Below, one piece after another: positions 45,601 to 57,646 of a stretch of 64,000 nt of DNA (positions within the stretch are counted from its first letter, which is position 1; each line of letters opens with the position of its first letter). Below the pieces are notes generated by a model that saw only the letters and a program-made list of their open reading frames with translations, did not search any database and was not told the origin of the DNA. The DNA comes from Pseudofabraea citricarpa (taxonomy: Eukaryota; Ascomycota; Leotiomycetes; Helotiales; Dermateaceae), in the NCBI GenBank assembly GCA_029641185.1, contig JAPWGK010000023.1:434001-498000 (forward strand), read 5' to 3'. Made by a program: the position numbers and the translations under genes.

Positions 45601-48441
45601 ACATGGACGCAAGGTTGCAATGCCCAAATATGGAAACTCACATACCGCAGAGAAGGCTGGACTAGCAGGTATCGCCGCTGGTGCTGCTGCAGCTCTTGCT
45701 GGACGCAAAAACAAGAAATCATCTGCGGATGATATCCACTACGAAGACAGACTTGAGACTACAGGCGCGCCATTGCAAAAATCATTCAAAGATCGCGCTG
45801 CAGATGGACCTATTCCGTCTCCAAAGCATAGTGTAGATGCGCTCAGTGAAGCTGCAAGCCATGAGCAGTACCAGATGGGTGCAAGTGGAATTCCTGATGA
45901 TCAACATCCAATGCCTGAGATTGGGTATGGCGATGGAGATTCCGATGTGACGACAAATCCTTCTATAATTCAAGGGCCGATTGGAGGAACGCAAAATGAT
46001 AATCGGGATCATTGGCCAGGACACCCCACACCTCCACGAGATCAATTGTCGCATGCCAGCAGTCGAGAGCAAAGTGAGTCTGGTCTCAAGGCTGCAGAAG
46101 CGGGCCTGCTTGGAGCAGCTGCTGGTGCAGGAGCCGCTGCCGCAATTGCGAACCATAATAGAGATGCTAGTATCGATCATGATGAGGAGTGGCAGAGAAC
46201 ATCTGGGGAACGAAAACGCGATACTCTCATCACCAATCCTTGGGAGGGCACCAGCCCCGTCGCAGTTCTCGGCGATGGATTGGATCACGATTTACTAGCT
46301 CAAGGCGGCTATGGTAACCACGATTTCAGCTCTAAGATGGGTTACCAAGCTGGAAGCCCACTTGCCATGGCAAAGGATGAAGGTTATATCTCATCTGCAC
46401 CCAACGCTCGATCTCCAGGCGCTCTCACACCGGAGCCAAGAACGAAAGGTGTTGGGTTTATGGACCAAGATATTGGAGGTGCAACTGAGGCCATGGCCGG
46501 AGGCGATCCCTTCTACACACCAAAGCATTCTCGACACCTCAGTGGTATGTCTCATGGTATGGGTTCGCCAATCTATGATAGTGCTACTGGAAATGGCATT
46601 GATCGGATCCAATCCAAAGATATCGTGGCGCTGATGGATCATGTAAGTTTGCCTATATCAATTAGAGGGCCATTACTAACATTTTATTAGCTTACTGTTC
46701 GTGATGCACAACGAAGCGCTCGTGACACCGAGATCCTCGTTACGCTCGTCCGAGCAGCCGCTGAAATGAGAAATTCATTTGAGGATATGAAACGTCTACT
46801 AGCAGACACAGAAGACGTCATCATCACGGAAGTCCAACAGAACACAGACAAGTCCATCCAAAAGGCAATCAACGGACCTCGACCCCAACCACAAAGCGCA
46901 CCTCGATCACTTCGACAAGGCTCACAAGACGAGATGTTTGATGACATACCCACTAAGCGAAGAAATGTGTTCCGAAGAGCTTTGAAGGGTCTTAGCATGA
47001 AGAGTTCAAATGACCTCGGTAAGATTGAGGAAATGCTCGTTCAACTTCTTGGAGAAGTCGAAGGCCTAAAGGTCGCTCAAGGACTCAAAGGCAATTCAAG
47101 TCCGGGTGGAACATATGATGATCTTCAACAAGAAGGCAACTACGAGAATGACCGTGGGTACGAGCCTGAAGGCCATTCTGGATCAACTACTGCCAGCCAT
47201 GCCAGTCAATCTGGCCATCTATCACTTCCTTTGTCGTCGCGCGGAGCGAGTGCAAACAGACCATTCGATGGCAGGAAGTTCTCGGATCATCGTATTAGCA
47301 CTGTACACGAAGGGGATGAGGAGGATATTGCACGAGAAAATGAGATCGATGCTCGTGAGCAGGAGATTCTCAACAATCAGTTCGAGAATAACGAACAATT
47401 GCTCACCCCAACCAGAGAGAACTTCCGTGGCGGTTCTGCACCTCTCGGTACACCTCCACAGCAGCAATATGTTGCACCCGCTTCGCTCAGCAATGAAAAC
47501 ACACCACGAACAGGAACTGATAAAAGCAAAAAGCACAAGTCCAGCAGTTCATCTGGTTGGATCCCGAAAGTTTCTCGATGGTCTGAAACTACTGCTTCGA
47601 CTGTCTTGAGAGGTTTCCGTAGCAGTGGACGCAGTAGCGGGCGAAAAGAAAATGATCAATTTGCTGATCCTCCTTCTCGATCTGGGTCAGACCTTGGCAA
47701 TTACGATGATCAGGATCAATATGAAAATGACAAGCTTCATTCTGGCTTTTCGGAAGACCGATTGCACCAGTACGACGACAATGGGCCTGCATCCTTGCTT
47801 CCCCCTGAGGATCCTAAATACAAGGCTCATCGAAACTCCTTGAATCTTCAACATCCTCAGCCTAGGCCAGGACATCATTATCAGACGAATTTGGAGTCAC
47901 AGGCTCAGAACTACGATTCCGCTCCATACTCACCTAAGTCTATTGATTGGGGATCCTCTACAAGCATCAACCGCTTGCCCGTGCCTCAACCTAACCGCTA
48001 CAGCAACGGTACTACCAATACTGGTGGTAACCTGTCACCTATTTCGGATGCTGCTTACTCAAACGGATCGGCAAAGGCTCCAACAAGACCTCCAAAGGAA
48101 CCAATAGTCCCAGACATTCCACCAAAGATTCGGAACAAACTTCAGAAGCCCAGTCCTCTCAGCAATGAACACCTTGTTGATAACAACCAATATAGAAGCA
48201 ACTCGCCAGGCCTGAGATCTCCTGCGGGGTTGGGTGTACCCGCAAGAAAGCCTACAGGGCCAAGAAGTATGAGTTCCGTATCAAAGAGCGGAGATTTGAA
48301 TAGGGATGAGACAGTAATCCGGAGAAATAAGAATAGAGGTATGGAAAGTAATTATTTATAAACATAGTCACCTTCTAACATTGCACAGATACATTCGGGA
48401 CCATCGCCAGCGATCACAGTGGCGAATCAGAAACATTCTAA
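42698..48441 (+). CDS. large disordered conserved fungal protein (1881 residues), function unknown
   Basis: Exons 42698-46642, 46691-48338 and 48389-48441; the last 17 codons come only by splicing and end SGESETF. The whole chain looks disordered: Ser/Arg-rich blocks (RSRSLTRGEA, RRRSRSLSRER, RRRKHRDRSRS) in the first 320 residues, several Ala/Gly-rich patches (for example AAAGAGIAALHRR, GIAAGAAAALAGRK, GLLGAAAGAGAAAAIA) that could act as short helices, and the repeated element EYELDEHGRK at about 44577 and 45587. A short ordered stretch is likely around the first intron (LMDHLTVRDAQRSARDTEILVTLVRAAAEMRNSFEDMKRL as an amphipathic helical region, about residues 1310-1355). I recall the opening MGVESRRAGPPLP as conserved in ascomycetes. 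The Ala/Gly patches resemble so-called involucrin-repeat proteins, but no function can be assigned. Confidence 0.85.
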
Positions 48442-49736
48442 AGAGAACGAAGTACATTACGTCTTAATATTGCGGGAAAAGTAAAATCATGCTACGGGTT
48501 TAGCGATCGTTTTAAGGATATGATGGGGAAAACTTCCTTCTCTTGAATTGTCTACCTTTTTGAGACATAGACGGGAGGGCCGCGTAGGGATTTTTTTCAG
48601 TTTCGGGATTTGATTTGGGAGCGGACACGAAATGATTTGGGGGATTAACACCTTTTTTGATGATATGATGATACGAAAACCAGCCGCCCTCTTAGTACTA
48701 CCTACTTAGTTATGGGTACTCCTTTATACCACTAAACTCGCTGCTGCTGTTGTTGCTTTTTTCGGCTTGCATTTCTGCATGGGCATGGGCATGGGCATGA
48801 CGTGGGCTTCCAGGTCGAAGCTTGGTTATGTTTTGTGCTATTTGTTTGTTTGTTTTGTGCGTGTGTATGTGCTCTTGCTAGGATTTATCTCGGGCACTTA
48901 CTTACATGCATATAATATAGCCTCTAATGGATACCTGTCTGATGTCTCTTGGAAATCTCGAGTCCCTCTTTTCCCTCGGTGGCTTTATCAGTATAGGAAT
49001 TCAGGTTGGACTCCGACATAGCCAAATGGCCAGTAGGTAATATCCAGGAAACAGCTGGAATGCGTCTAACGCCGTATACTGTACATTTCAGTCTTCAGAT
49101 ATATCGGGTGACTGAACCCTGACAATTGACCATTGTTCTCTTACACCTTGACAGATATAATAATATCTTGCAAACTCGACGACTTCCCCAAAGTAGGTAC
49201 TCTGTTGCACATCGATTAGAAATTATCGAATGTTTGTTTTCGAGTAACTGGATGTAGTGCGATGTGAAGATAGAGATGCTCTACCAAGTTCGTACCATCC
49301 AACAAGGTGGGTGCAGTGGTTTGTTGCACGTCGACTTGAAGCTATTGAATCTTGTTTTTGTTATAACATACCTACCTAATTCTGGTTTTGTTATGTTTTG
49401 TTCCTTGTACACCCTGAGAGATATTTATCCAAAGTCAGATTTGTATCTCTTTACGGTCATCTCGTTGCATGTCGACCGCATACTATTGAATCTTGTATTT
49501 GAAAGAGTCGGAAACTAGATGGGAATGGCAGATAGGCTTAATTGTACTCAAGATATCATAGGTATCTGGGTGAGGACCTTGTAAGGGACCCAGAACTTTT
49601 CTCATATGCACATATGGAAACGAATCGTTAAATCGTATCGTTATCATCAAAGAGCTCGTGCATAATTCCGTCTACAGTAAAGAGAAGTCAATACTCAAAA
49701 TCAACGACACAAGCGACCGGTCCACTCTCGGGACCC
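48442..49736. other. convergent 3' intergenic region
   Basis: 1.3 kb between convergent genes. It holds a GGGCAT hexamer repeat at about 48778-48800 and T-rich DNA. Short frames show no family resemblance. Confidence 0.55.
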
Positions 49737-52396
49737 TTATACCAAATACCACCTCTCCTCCTTGGTCCTCCAGCTCGCTTTCAAAGCCGGCCGCCTCATC
49801 TCCTCGCGGTCTGCCTCCGTATAAGGGATCCGCGGATACTTGAAGTAATCACTTCCGTCCAAGACCACACTCACAAGCCTGACGTACTGAGCCGTCCACG
49901 TAAACCAGCCTCTCCTCTGGACGACAAGCAAAGCTGCGCGTGTTGCTGGAAACCCCCATCTGCTGCCCTTTCCAGCGCCTGTATCTTCCACGGGCGAATC
50001 CAGCTCTTTTGGCAAGAGCTCCACAATGACAGCGAGCTGTTTTGCTCGTGCGAGAATGGCGGCCGCGCCGGAAAAATCCAGCGTATCGACGCCTGGCCGG
50101 ATGAAATACTTCTGGCCGTCTAATTCGCAGACGAGGAAGTTCTTCACGGGCTCGTCGCATGCAGGAGGCGGGGGCAGTACGAAAGCCTTTCGCGGCGGGA
50201 GCTGCACGGTGAGTCCTACTGTGGGAGCCAGCGGGATTCGCAGGAGAGAATTTAGGATCCACCGAGGTCTTCCTCCCCAGATATCGTCCGACACCCAGCT
50301 CTTGGAGATGGCCCCTGTAAGCTCTGTTCCTGGGCCCGTTTTCTCGCACGGCATTAAGGATGCTGGCGCCCATGTGAATCCGGCGATGGGCAGTTTGGCT
50401 CCAGGAACGAAGAGAATTGGCACGGGCAATCCCGAGGTATGCAGTTCCCAGAATCTACGCATCCGCTCGTGAGCTTCTGCTTCGGTCACAACTTCATGGT
50501 CTTCGTCGCTTTGAGATTCGTCTTTGGGAAGTGTACCAAGGATATATCTCAGATCAAAATCCATGAGGATCGCGCCGCAAATCGGTTCGTCGCTTGCCAT
50601 CGTTACCGACCGGCTACTCAAGATCTCTGCCCAGATGTACTTTATTCGCGAGGCGGGAGTTTTGAGCGTTAGATAGTGCGTGAACGACGTGTAGCAGTCC
50701 CAGCCAATCGAATTATAGTAGTTGGTACGCAGATCTACCTGCCGTTCTTCCCAGCGAAGGCTGCCCGTGGAAGTGATGATGGATTCTTCTTTGAACTGGA
50801 AAAGAAGACTGTGACCCACAGTGAGATGGTTAACTCGCGCTCGGGGGTTGGATCATCTTACCGCTTTGCCAGGACTGCTTCTTGTGCTGTCCATAGTCGC
50901 CGGATCCAGCGCGAGCTCTGAATCCGCATGTTCACCTCCTCGTACGACGCTCTGGCGGACGATGCTAGAAACTCGGCATCGAGCACCAAGACCCTCTCTG
51001 CTTCTGCATATACATGCCTCATGCTCATGACGGCTTTGTTGTGGATATCCTTAGGTGTTCGAGGAACACATAGCGTATCCATCCAGAAATATAGCTTTCC
51101 AACGTGCCCTCTGTCCGGAGCTGGGACCCAACTCCCATCGGAAGATGGCAGTGAGTATGAAGAAGCGCGTTGCCATCGCCCCGAACAAGATTGCATCTGA
51201 AAATCAGACAGTCTCTGGAAATTGCCTACCTCCTTTTGTGTTTTAAAGTCGGGGATGGAGTAGCTTGCTTTCATCCAGGTTACCAGCTGTTTAATCCTGC
51301 AAAGTGAGAGACTATTCTTTTGCGGATTGCCCCAACCGTCTGACCAGCTACGATGATGTTAGCTAAGTTTTCCTTTTCTACTCTTGGCAGTCATGAGGAT
51401 TCCTTACACGTGTGAGAGAGCAACATATTCCAAATCCGGCTGGCTTTTTGACGATATTACATCCAGTGTCTTGGTATATTCGTCAAAACATAACACGGGC
51501 ACCTCATCCTTTTCCACGATCTCAGCAAGATGAACGCTATCTACTTCAACCGTGTCACATTGGCACCCCGGGATCAGATGCTTATCAAAGCCAGCAAATC
51601 CCCAATAGCCCTTGCAGTCCTTATCGGATTTGGTACACTGGCTATGATCAAGCTGTCGCACGGGAGGCTGGAATAGACTGATGTAATACTGGCCGAGTAA
51701 ATTACAGGACTTCTGCATCTGGTCGCTGACAACAGGGCACCAGTTGAGCTCCTTCATACGCTTCTCCATGAAGGCATCTGGGGTGATTCTCCAATGCATA
51801 TCATTCTCCCACGGCACGACTCGATATCCCGGCTGCGAAGCCGTCTCAAGAGGATAAATATAACATCTACCCAGACCACAAATCTCAGTGGCTCCGACTT
51901 GCAGCGTGTTGGCCATGACATGAATCCCAAAATAAGCCTCTTCCGGTAGAGGGTTGTTTTCCAGGTCTGCGAGCGCTAGCCAATAGCTACGTGCAACACT
52001 GAAGCAGTTGCGGATCCGGACGTTGCGCACTTGGAAAATCTCCTTCATGTTTTCCTCAAGTCGCTCTTCTTCAACTCGCTCTCGGAATGCTTGCATGTAC
52101 TCAGGTAGCTTCTGTGTCGTGATCCACTTCCCTGATTCATCCGTCCGCACGAAATCATCCATTTGGATATCGGTGTGGAGAATCTCGCGTATCATTCCAA
52201 AGTACAGCCATGTCTGGAGAAAAGATGCGATTTGTTCTGGGGAGAAACCTTGCAGTTCTCCCTGCAACAACAGGTTGACATTTAATCCTCTCGGATTGTG
52301 GAAGTCGGAAAAGTCGAACGAGTCGGCATTGTGATCTGCTAGAAACGGAATGAAAATAGGCTTGTAGGGATTTACAACTGGTGGTAGATGTTCCAT
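49737..52396 (-). CDS. HET-domain (heterokaryon incompatibility) protein
   Basis: Predicted 848-residue protein; HET domains are related to TIR folds and often trigger incompatibility-type cell death. Exons 52396-51408, 51347-50862 and 50808-49737. An N-terminal region of about 310 residues without a recognised domain precedes the HET domain: YVALSHVWSDGWGN (about 323-336, completed by splicing), YFWMDTLCVPR, then WIRRLWTAQEAVLAKR at the second intron. Between the first two motifs lies an unusually long linker (about residues 345-415). The C-terminal 350 residues are specific to this protein. HET genes vary strongly between species, so function is inferred from the domain only. Confidence 0.88.
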
Positions 52397-53704
52397 CTTC
52401 CTCTACACTTCGCCTCTTTTTTCTATTGCAATTTAGAAGGCCGGACATGGCGGATGTGATGAGGAATCGGGGTTTTATTCATTTCTGTCATTATCCTCAG
52501 CCGCAGGTTCCAGAGTAACATGCAGACGCCATGTTTCCTTCTTGGGACATGTCGTCAATAAAAGCTCGATAAGGAATTCCAGGGACACAGAAAGACCGTC
52601 TTGAAGATTAGTTCAAGAGGGCGAACTGTCCGACACTGAGGGAAGATATATCTTTCTTGTCATTTTAATCCGCAGAGATAATGCATAAGAATTATTCAGG
52701 TGTTAGGATCTCAAGAAGGCGGTTGAGGTGCTCGGTCGCTAGTGCCAAGAAGGCAATGATGAGTGGTGGCTTGAAACTATTGACAGCACGCCAACCACAT
52801 CGCAAGAAAATCGCCTGCCTTCGGAGCACCTGATACACCTGGGTATTGAATAACCCAAAAAGTAGACAGTAACCCGAAAGCAGTAGATAGCGAAGATTAA
52901 CACATACATGCAAAATATGGCTGGTATATTTTCCCTTCATGGCAGATATTCATGTTTTTCTTGATTCCGAATATGCCGAACACAGCAACTAAACCGAGAG
53001 ACCGGTCAAATGACAATGGCTTGCTCCGATACGAAAATGGTCAGAGCCCAGTGCAATTGCAACTTTAATCCGTTCGGAAACAGAGACCTTGAAGTTGTTT
53101 CTAACTATTCTAACTAGTCAGGCACTGTAGTAGCCCCTCGCAACTCACCAAAACACCCACTACGATGCGATGATCTATACATAAGTGAGAGGTCAACCAG
53201 CCTGTTCAAGTCTGATTGATTTTTCCTTTCTCTTCTTCTTTCCCCCTTTACTTAATGATTAAGCGGTGCTGGCCTGGCTCGTTAAAGCATCCCCAATCCG
53301 TGTATCAAATTGGCCTTCTGCGACGAAGAAGCTTCTCTCTTCAATTGTATTCATTTGATCTTTCATATGACTTATCTTTACACTTTATATTGATTGTCAA
53401 AGCAGGGGCAGAGGCTTAATTACGATTACTTAAAAAACGAAACATGATAACCCCCACTTAAGCACTCGTTTCTAGATAATAACGACGAGTTATCAAACCG
53501 GCACAAAAGTATCACTTTATAACGAATCGATTATCCAATTAGATAAAATATCGATTATATCTTCAATTCTTCCTACAACCAGAGCGTTTTCTGATATCGC
53601 TTATGTAAACTACGATCTCCTCGTTTGACTTTAGTGGAGACTTTCAGAAAAGTTAATAGAACTTTACAGTACCCAAGCGACATTTCTCGGTTCCCGGATC
53701 AGCA
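52397..53704. other. intergenic region
   Basis: 1.3 kb. The first few hundred bases should be the HET gene promoter. A minus-strand 82-codon frame at 52692-52940 is hydrophobic but not recognised. 53420-53600 is AT-rich. Confidence 0.5.
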
Positions 53705-54429
53705 ATGCATTACAGAAGCCTGAGCATGTGCGAGAATTTTCGTGGAGCAGTTAGCAACCCCACCAGCCCTGAAAAATGGGGCTTCAGAATCTACCGTTGC
53801 ACGTATGTGTCCCAGGATACATGGGATAAGTTCCTATTGTTGATGAAGGAGGATGCAAGAGAGGTCTTAGAGGGGCACGGGGCTCTGGAATTTTTCGACA
53901 CGATGGGGTGGGATGTCATTGAGGATAAGGAGGCGTTGGACAGGAAGAACTGGAAGGAAGTACGGGCACTCCACGACCGCTGGGTGCTCGACGAACTGCA
54001 CAAAGAAAGAGAGGAGGAATGAACCCTGACTGGGGAGCTCATTTATCGGAATCTGAAATACTAAGGTGCCGAGTCCAAAGGCGTCCAGAGTAAGAGTTCT
54101 TTATGTTCGCCGACGAAGCTTCTGTCAACAGCGTGGTGAACTGTGATAAGAACAACTGCCGAACTGCACCCGGCGGTTACTATGTTACAATAGTGCAGTC
54201 CGATATCATTCCAAAGGATGGGCCTTGGCTTGACGATTGGGATTCTCAGGAGGAGGAGTTTGAAGGAGTTCCAAGACCTGAGCCGGATGAGTCAGATCCT
54301 GAACATAGAAAGGCCTTCGGGAATAATTTCATCGCTTGGATGTTGGTAGACGTGTATATTGCACTTGTAAATGAATGTTGGCACGAAGAGTTTGATGTAA
54401 TAAATAATCGGATCACTGGGCTTTTGTAG
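53705..54429 (+). pseudogene. broken small gene of the WGFxIYRCTY fungal family
   Basis: The ATG at 53705 opens a 105-codon frame with KWGFRIYRCTYVSQ, then DAREVLEGHGALEFF and WDVIEDKEALD. It stops at 54022. The second half of the family (FFMFADEASVNSVV, later GYYVTIVQSD and FIAWMLVDVYIAL) follows in another frame at about 54094-54429, with a TAA directly before the EFFMFADEA segment. No donor/acceptor pair joins the halves cleanly. I remember intact relatives as single proteins in which both parts are joined; their function is unknown. An unrecognised intron remains possible. Confidence 0.55.
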
Positions 54430-57211
54430 ATGCCAGGCAGGTGGAGCAGATGGAGGAATTCATCACTAAGACACAACAATCCTTCGTTCTCATAACTGCG
54501 ATCTAATTTGTCGCCTGACTTCATTTTAGGCTGCAGTATAACTCTTTCTAAAACCTCTTCTCACACAAAACTTTCGAGTATAATATCAAAAAGGCTTTTT
54601 TCCTCGAAGCAACAACATTCTTGGGTTCCGGGGGTAAGCGAAGAAAAGGTTCATTTCGTCCCCATACTATCATTCAACAGCATGGAAATTCTTTAATATC
54701 ACCTTTCTTCTTTCGCGTAGAGCGCGCTAAAACATTAAGGCTCTTGATCTCCGATACTTCTCGAGATGAGCGTGCAACATTATGGAAATATTGCAAGAGC
54801 AGTAGTTTGCAGAGTGCAGCTAGGTTGTGGGGAGAAATAACAGAATACCGAGATCTATATGTTAATAACACTAAACGATACAGCTTGGGACTTCGATAGA
54901 CTACTAGATGTGCTCCAGATTCGGGTAAGATGAGCTTTAGGGCAAATAACAAGAAAGATGAAAGACGACAACGCCGGAAAAAGCAATCCAAACATGGCTT
55001 GGAGGCTGCTACCGTACCATCTACCACCTGTCTCTCCCAAGCCCATTCCTTCTAAGAATCGATAGAAGTAAATGTGGCATTGACCTTAATTGAAGTCTTT
55101 GGAAATTGGTTGAAAACACTATATAGGTTTATCTTACTGAAGTGAAAAAGCTTCGGGTCTTTCGATCTCCCTCCTCCCTCTGGTGGTTCCTCCATCATTG
55201 CGTACTCCGTAGAGGTAATTTAGAGGCAAGGTCAAAACCTTGAAGGGCGTTCTTTGTTCTAAGTGAGCAAAGTCCCTTGGTATTTCTACACACATTAATA
55301 GGTTTTCATTCGGTTGACTGACAGGTCAAGCGACGCCTCCCTTTGATAGTGCGGACGACCAGAGCAACACGAATCGGATCATCACTGTCCACACGTGTTG
55401 AACCTTTTTATTTATTTTTAATTCCACAATCTTTTTTCAATATCTTATGTGTTAAATGGGTTTTTCTTAAAACGTCATTGAATTTTAGGAATTTTGGAGT
55501 AATTTCAACAGAAGATTGCGTGCGTAGAGTGGCTCGTGGCGATGCCGAAGGCACACTCACCTTGTGACCACACAAACATCGCCAACTCCGAACTGTGACT
55601 CCTTGGTCACATTCAAGCCTCGGTCTCTTACGCCTTACCAACAAAGACGGATTACTCGTATCCGAGGAATAGCAGAAATTTCTACAAAGCATTCGCAAAC
55701 AGCACAAAACACGGAAAGAATTGCATTGCCACCAACTAATCCGATTAATAGCTGCCCGCCGCACATGCTACAAGCCTACAACGTAATATTCGAGAACAAT
55801 AGCGCCCAGCTAAAGGCATATTAGGAATGCAAAGCCCTCTCTGTGCTGTCATACACCGCTATTCCACTTAGCGCTCTGAAATCCTGAAGGAATTGCAGGT
55901 TCAATATCCGGGCGACGCCTCAAGTAAAGTACAGAACCTCATGACCAGGTTCTGGGTCGCGATTCGCCGAAGTCCAGAGGCGTCATTTGCACTTTGCATA
56001 GGCCGCCCGCTGCAAGAGGAAGATCAGAGAAATGCGGGGAAGGGGAATTTTCTCAGCCCTGCCCTGCTTCACAAGATCCAATTCCAGGCCCAGGTCTGGC
56101 GCTCTTACCTAACCACTTCCAGGATGTCTAGAGCGTGTTGATGGTCTGTCTCTTGTTTGGACTCTGGAGCTCGAAAATCTCTGCTGGGGCTACTGAGCCG
56201 GGCGTGACTTTGCCGTCGGTAAAGCGTGAACCTTGATGAGGTATGTCTTGTGGCTAATTTTGGACGAAATGGAAAACAACGCAAAATAAGTGGGCTTTTT
56301 TCTTTTTTTTTTTCTTTTTCCAGATCATGATCTTCCTGCCGTTGACTCGTTACTGCCAGGTACAGAGCACTGGGCCGCAGCAGAGTTTTAGAGCTATCCT
56401 CCCTTTGCCGCAGGGATGACGAGCGAAGGGAATACTCTTGACTCTTTGAGCCTCAAAAACGTCATACTCATCCATAATTCTGGGTCGATGAAGGAACCAA
56501 AAAATCTCAGTCTCACTGCTGAATCATGGCCTGGGCTCCAGTCAGCCAGGCACGCCCCCTTTGTCCCTGGAATCCTGGATCCGGGCGACTCGGGCGTGTG
56601 GCCACTGGCCAAGTCTTCTGGACAAGGCATGACATGAGAATAGTTCTCAAGCACGCAAAGGCAGTAGCAGTGTCGCACAAAACACGACGTTTCCAACAGA
56701 CATCACGACACCAGGTCCGACCAATCCCCAATTAATCGGGGGTAAAAGAAATGGAAGACTCGCCAGGTCAGGAATTTTGCTTACCCCATATTATTCGAAT
56801 TGTGGAACGCATACAGGGGGCTAGTCGAAGGGAGGTGCTTGGTTCAGGGCCGGATACTGGCCCAAGCCGTAAGCGACGACACACGATTTCGTAATTACTC
56901 GATCACCTGGCTGGCAATGCTTGGGCCACTGCAGTTAACGGCAAAGTGCCAAAACATCGTGAAGAATCCAGCGCTGCAGAAACTTTTCGTCAGCTGTGAC
57001 TCGCAAGGTGTCATGCCGTGGGAGCAGAAAGGGTATAAGAGCGCCCCTTTCACGCTCCCCTCTATTTCGTTTCGTCCCTTAATCACATCCATCAGCATAC
57101 ACTACCTGACTTCACCAAAGCAACTCACATCTCTACTATACATCTCAGCTTTGATACTTGATACTTTGTTTACTAAGTGTCCATTTACGCCACACTACCC
57201 CGTCAATCAAA
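54430..57211. other. gene-poor region ending in the DUF3602 promoter
   Basis: 2.8 kb without a supported gene. Short frames at 55564 and 56394-56735 show no family resemblance. The last few hundred bases carry a TATA-like box and a C/T-rich block ahead of the DUF3602 gene. Confidence 0.55.
57034..57041 (+). promoter_or_regulatory. TATA-like box of the DUF3602 gene
   Basis: TATAAGAG lies 178 bp before the start codon and is followed by C/T-rich DNA (57045-57075), the usual setting of fungal transcription starts. Confidence 0.5.
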
Positions 57212-57646
57212 ATGACTTACTCAGTTACTGAACCACACCCAACCGTCCGTGCCAGCACCTACGTGTATGCTGGCCGAGGCGGAGCTGGTAACATCTTCAA
57301 GGCGCCCAAGACTAGCAATGGCAGCAACGCCCATGGGCCAGCATCTCTCTTTGAGAACGGTCTACCCCAGAACAGCTCCAAGTTCAGCAGTGGACGTGGT
57401 GGCGCAGGAAACATCCACTTGAGCTCCGAGAAGGCACCCTTCTCTTTCGATGAGGAGTTGGAGAGACAGAGCACCCGGGAGCGCAAGGAGCGTGAGGGTG
57501 CTGCATGGCACGTCGGGAGAGGAGGTGCTGGCAACTTTGCCCAAACGGCCCAGAAGCCTAGCACTCGCAAGGACTCGATGAGCTCCAACGAGAGCTCCGG
57601 AAGTGGATTCTTGGGTCGTCTCAGCCACACCTTCGATCGAAGATAG
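57212..57646 (+). CDS. DUF3602 family protein with three GRGGAGN repeats
   Basis: Single exon, 144 residues, low-complexity and probably disordered. The family signature GRGGAGN occurs at residues 21-27, 61-67 and 102-108, each followed by a hydrophobic residue (Ile, Ile, Phe). Between repeats two and three lies a charged stretch (about 80-96, DEELERQSTRERKERE). The C-terminus is Ser-rich and ends GFLGRLSHTFDRR. Yeast members include Par32, a regulator of ammonium uptake under TORC1; whether this protein does the same is inference. The ATG at 57212 is the first in frame (upstream frame has none). The upstream TATA-like box and CT block suggest a strong promoter. Confidence 0.92.
   Translation: MTYSVTEPHPTVRASTYVYAGRGGAGNIFKAPKTSNGSNAHGPASLFENGLPQNSSKFSSGRGGAGNIHLSSEKAPFSFDEELERQSTRERKEREGAAWHVGRGGAGNFAQTAQKPSTRKDSMSSNESSGSGFLGRLSHTFDRR

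Noticed and set aside
52692..52940. 82-codon hydrophobic minus-strand frame with a true ATG
   Set aside because: No family recognised, no neighbouring exon and composition close to the surrounding intergenic DNA.
56394..56735. Overlapping 70-100 codon frames on both strands
   Set aside because: Mirror frames in a moderately GC-rich spacer, no motif and no splice context.
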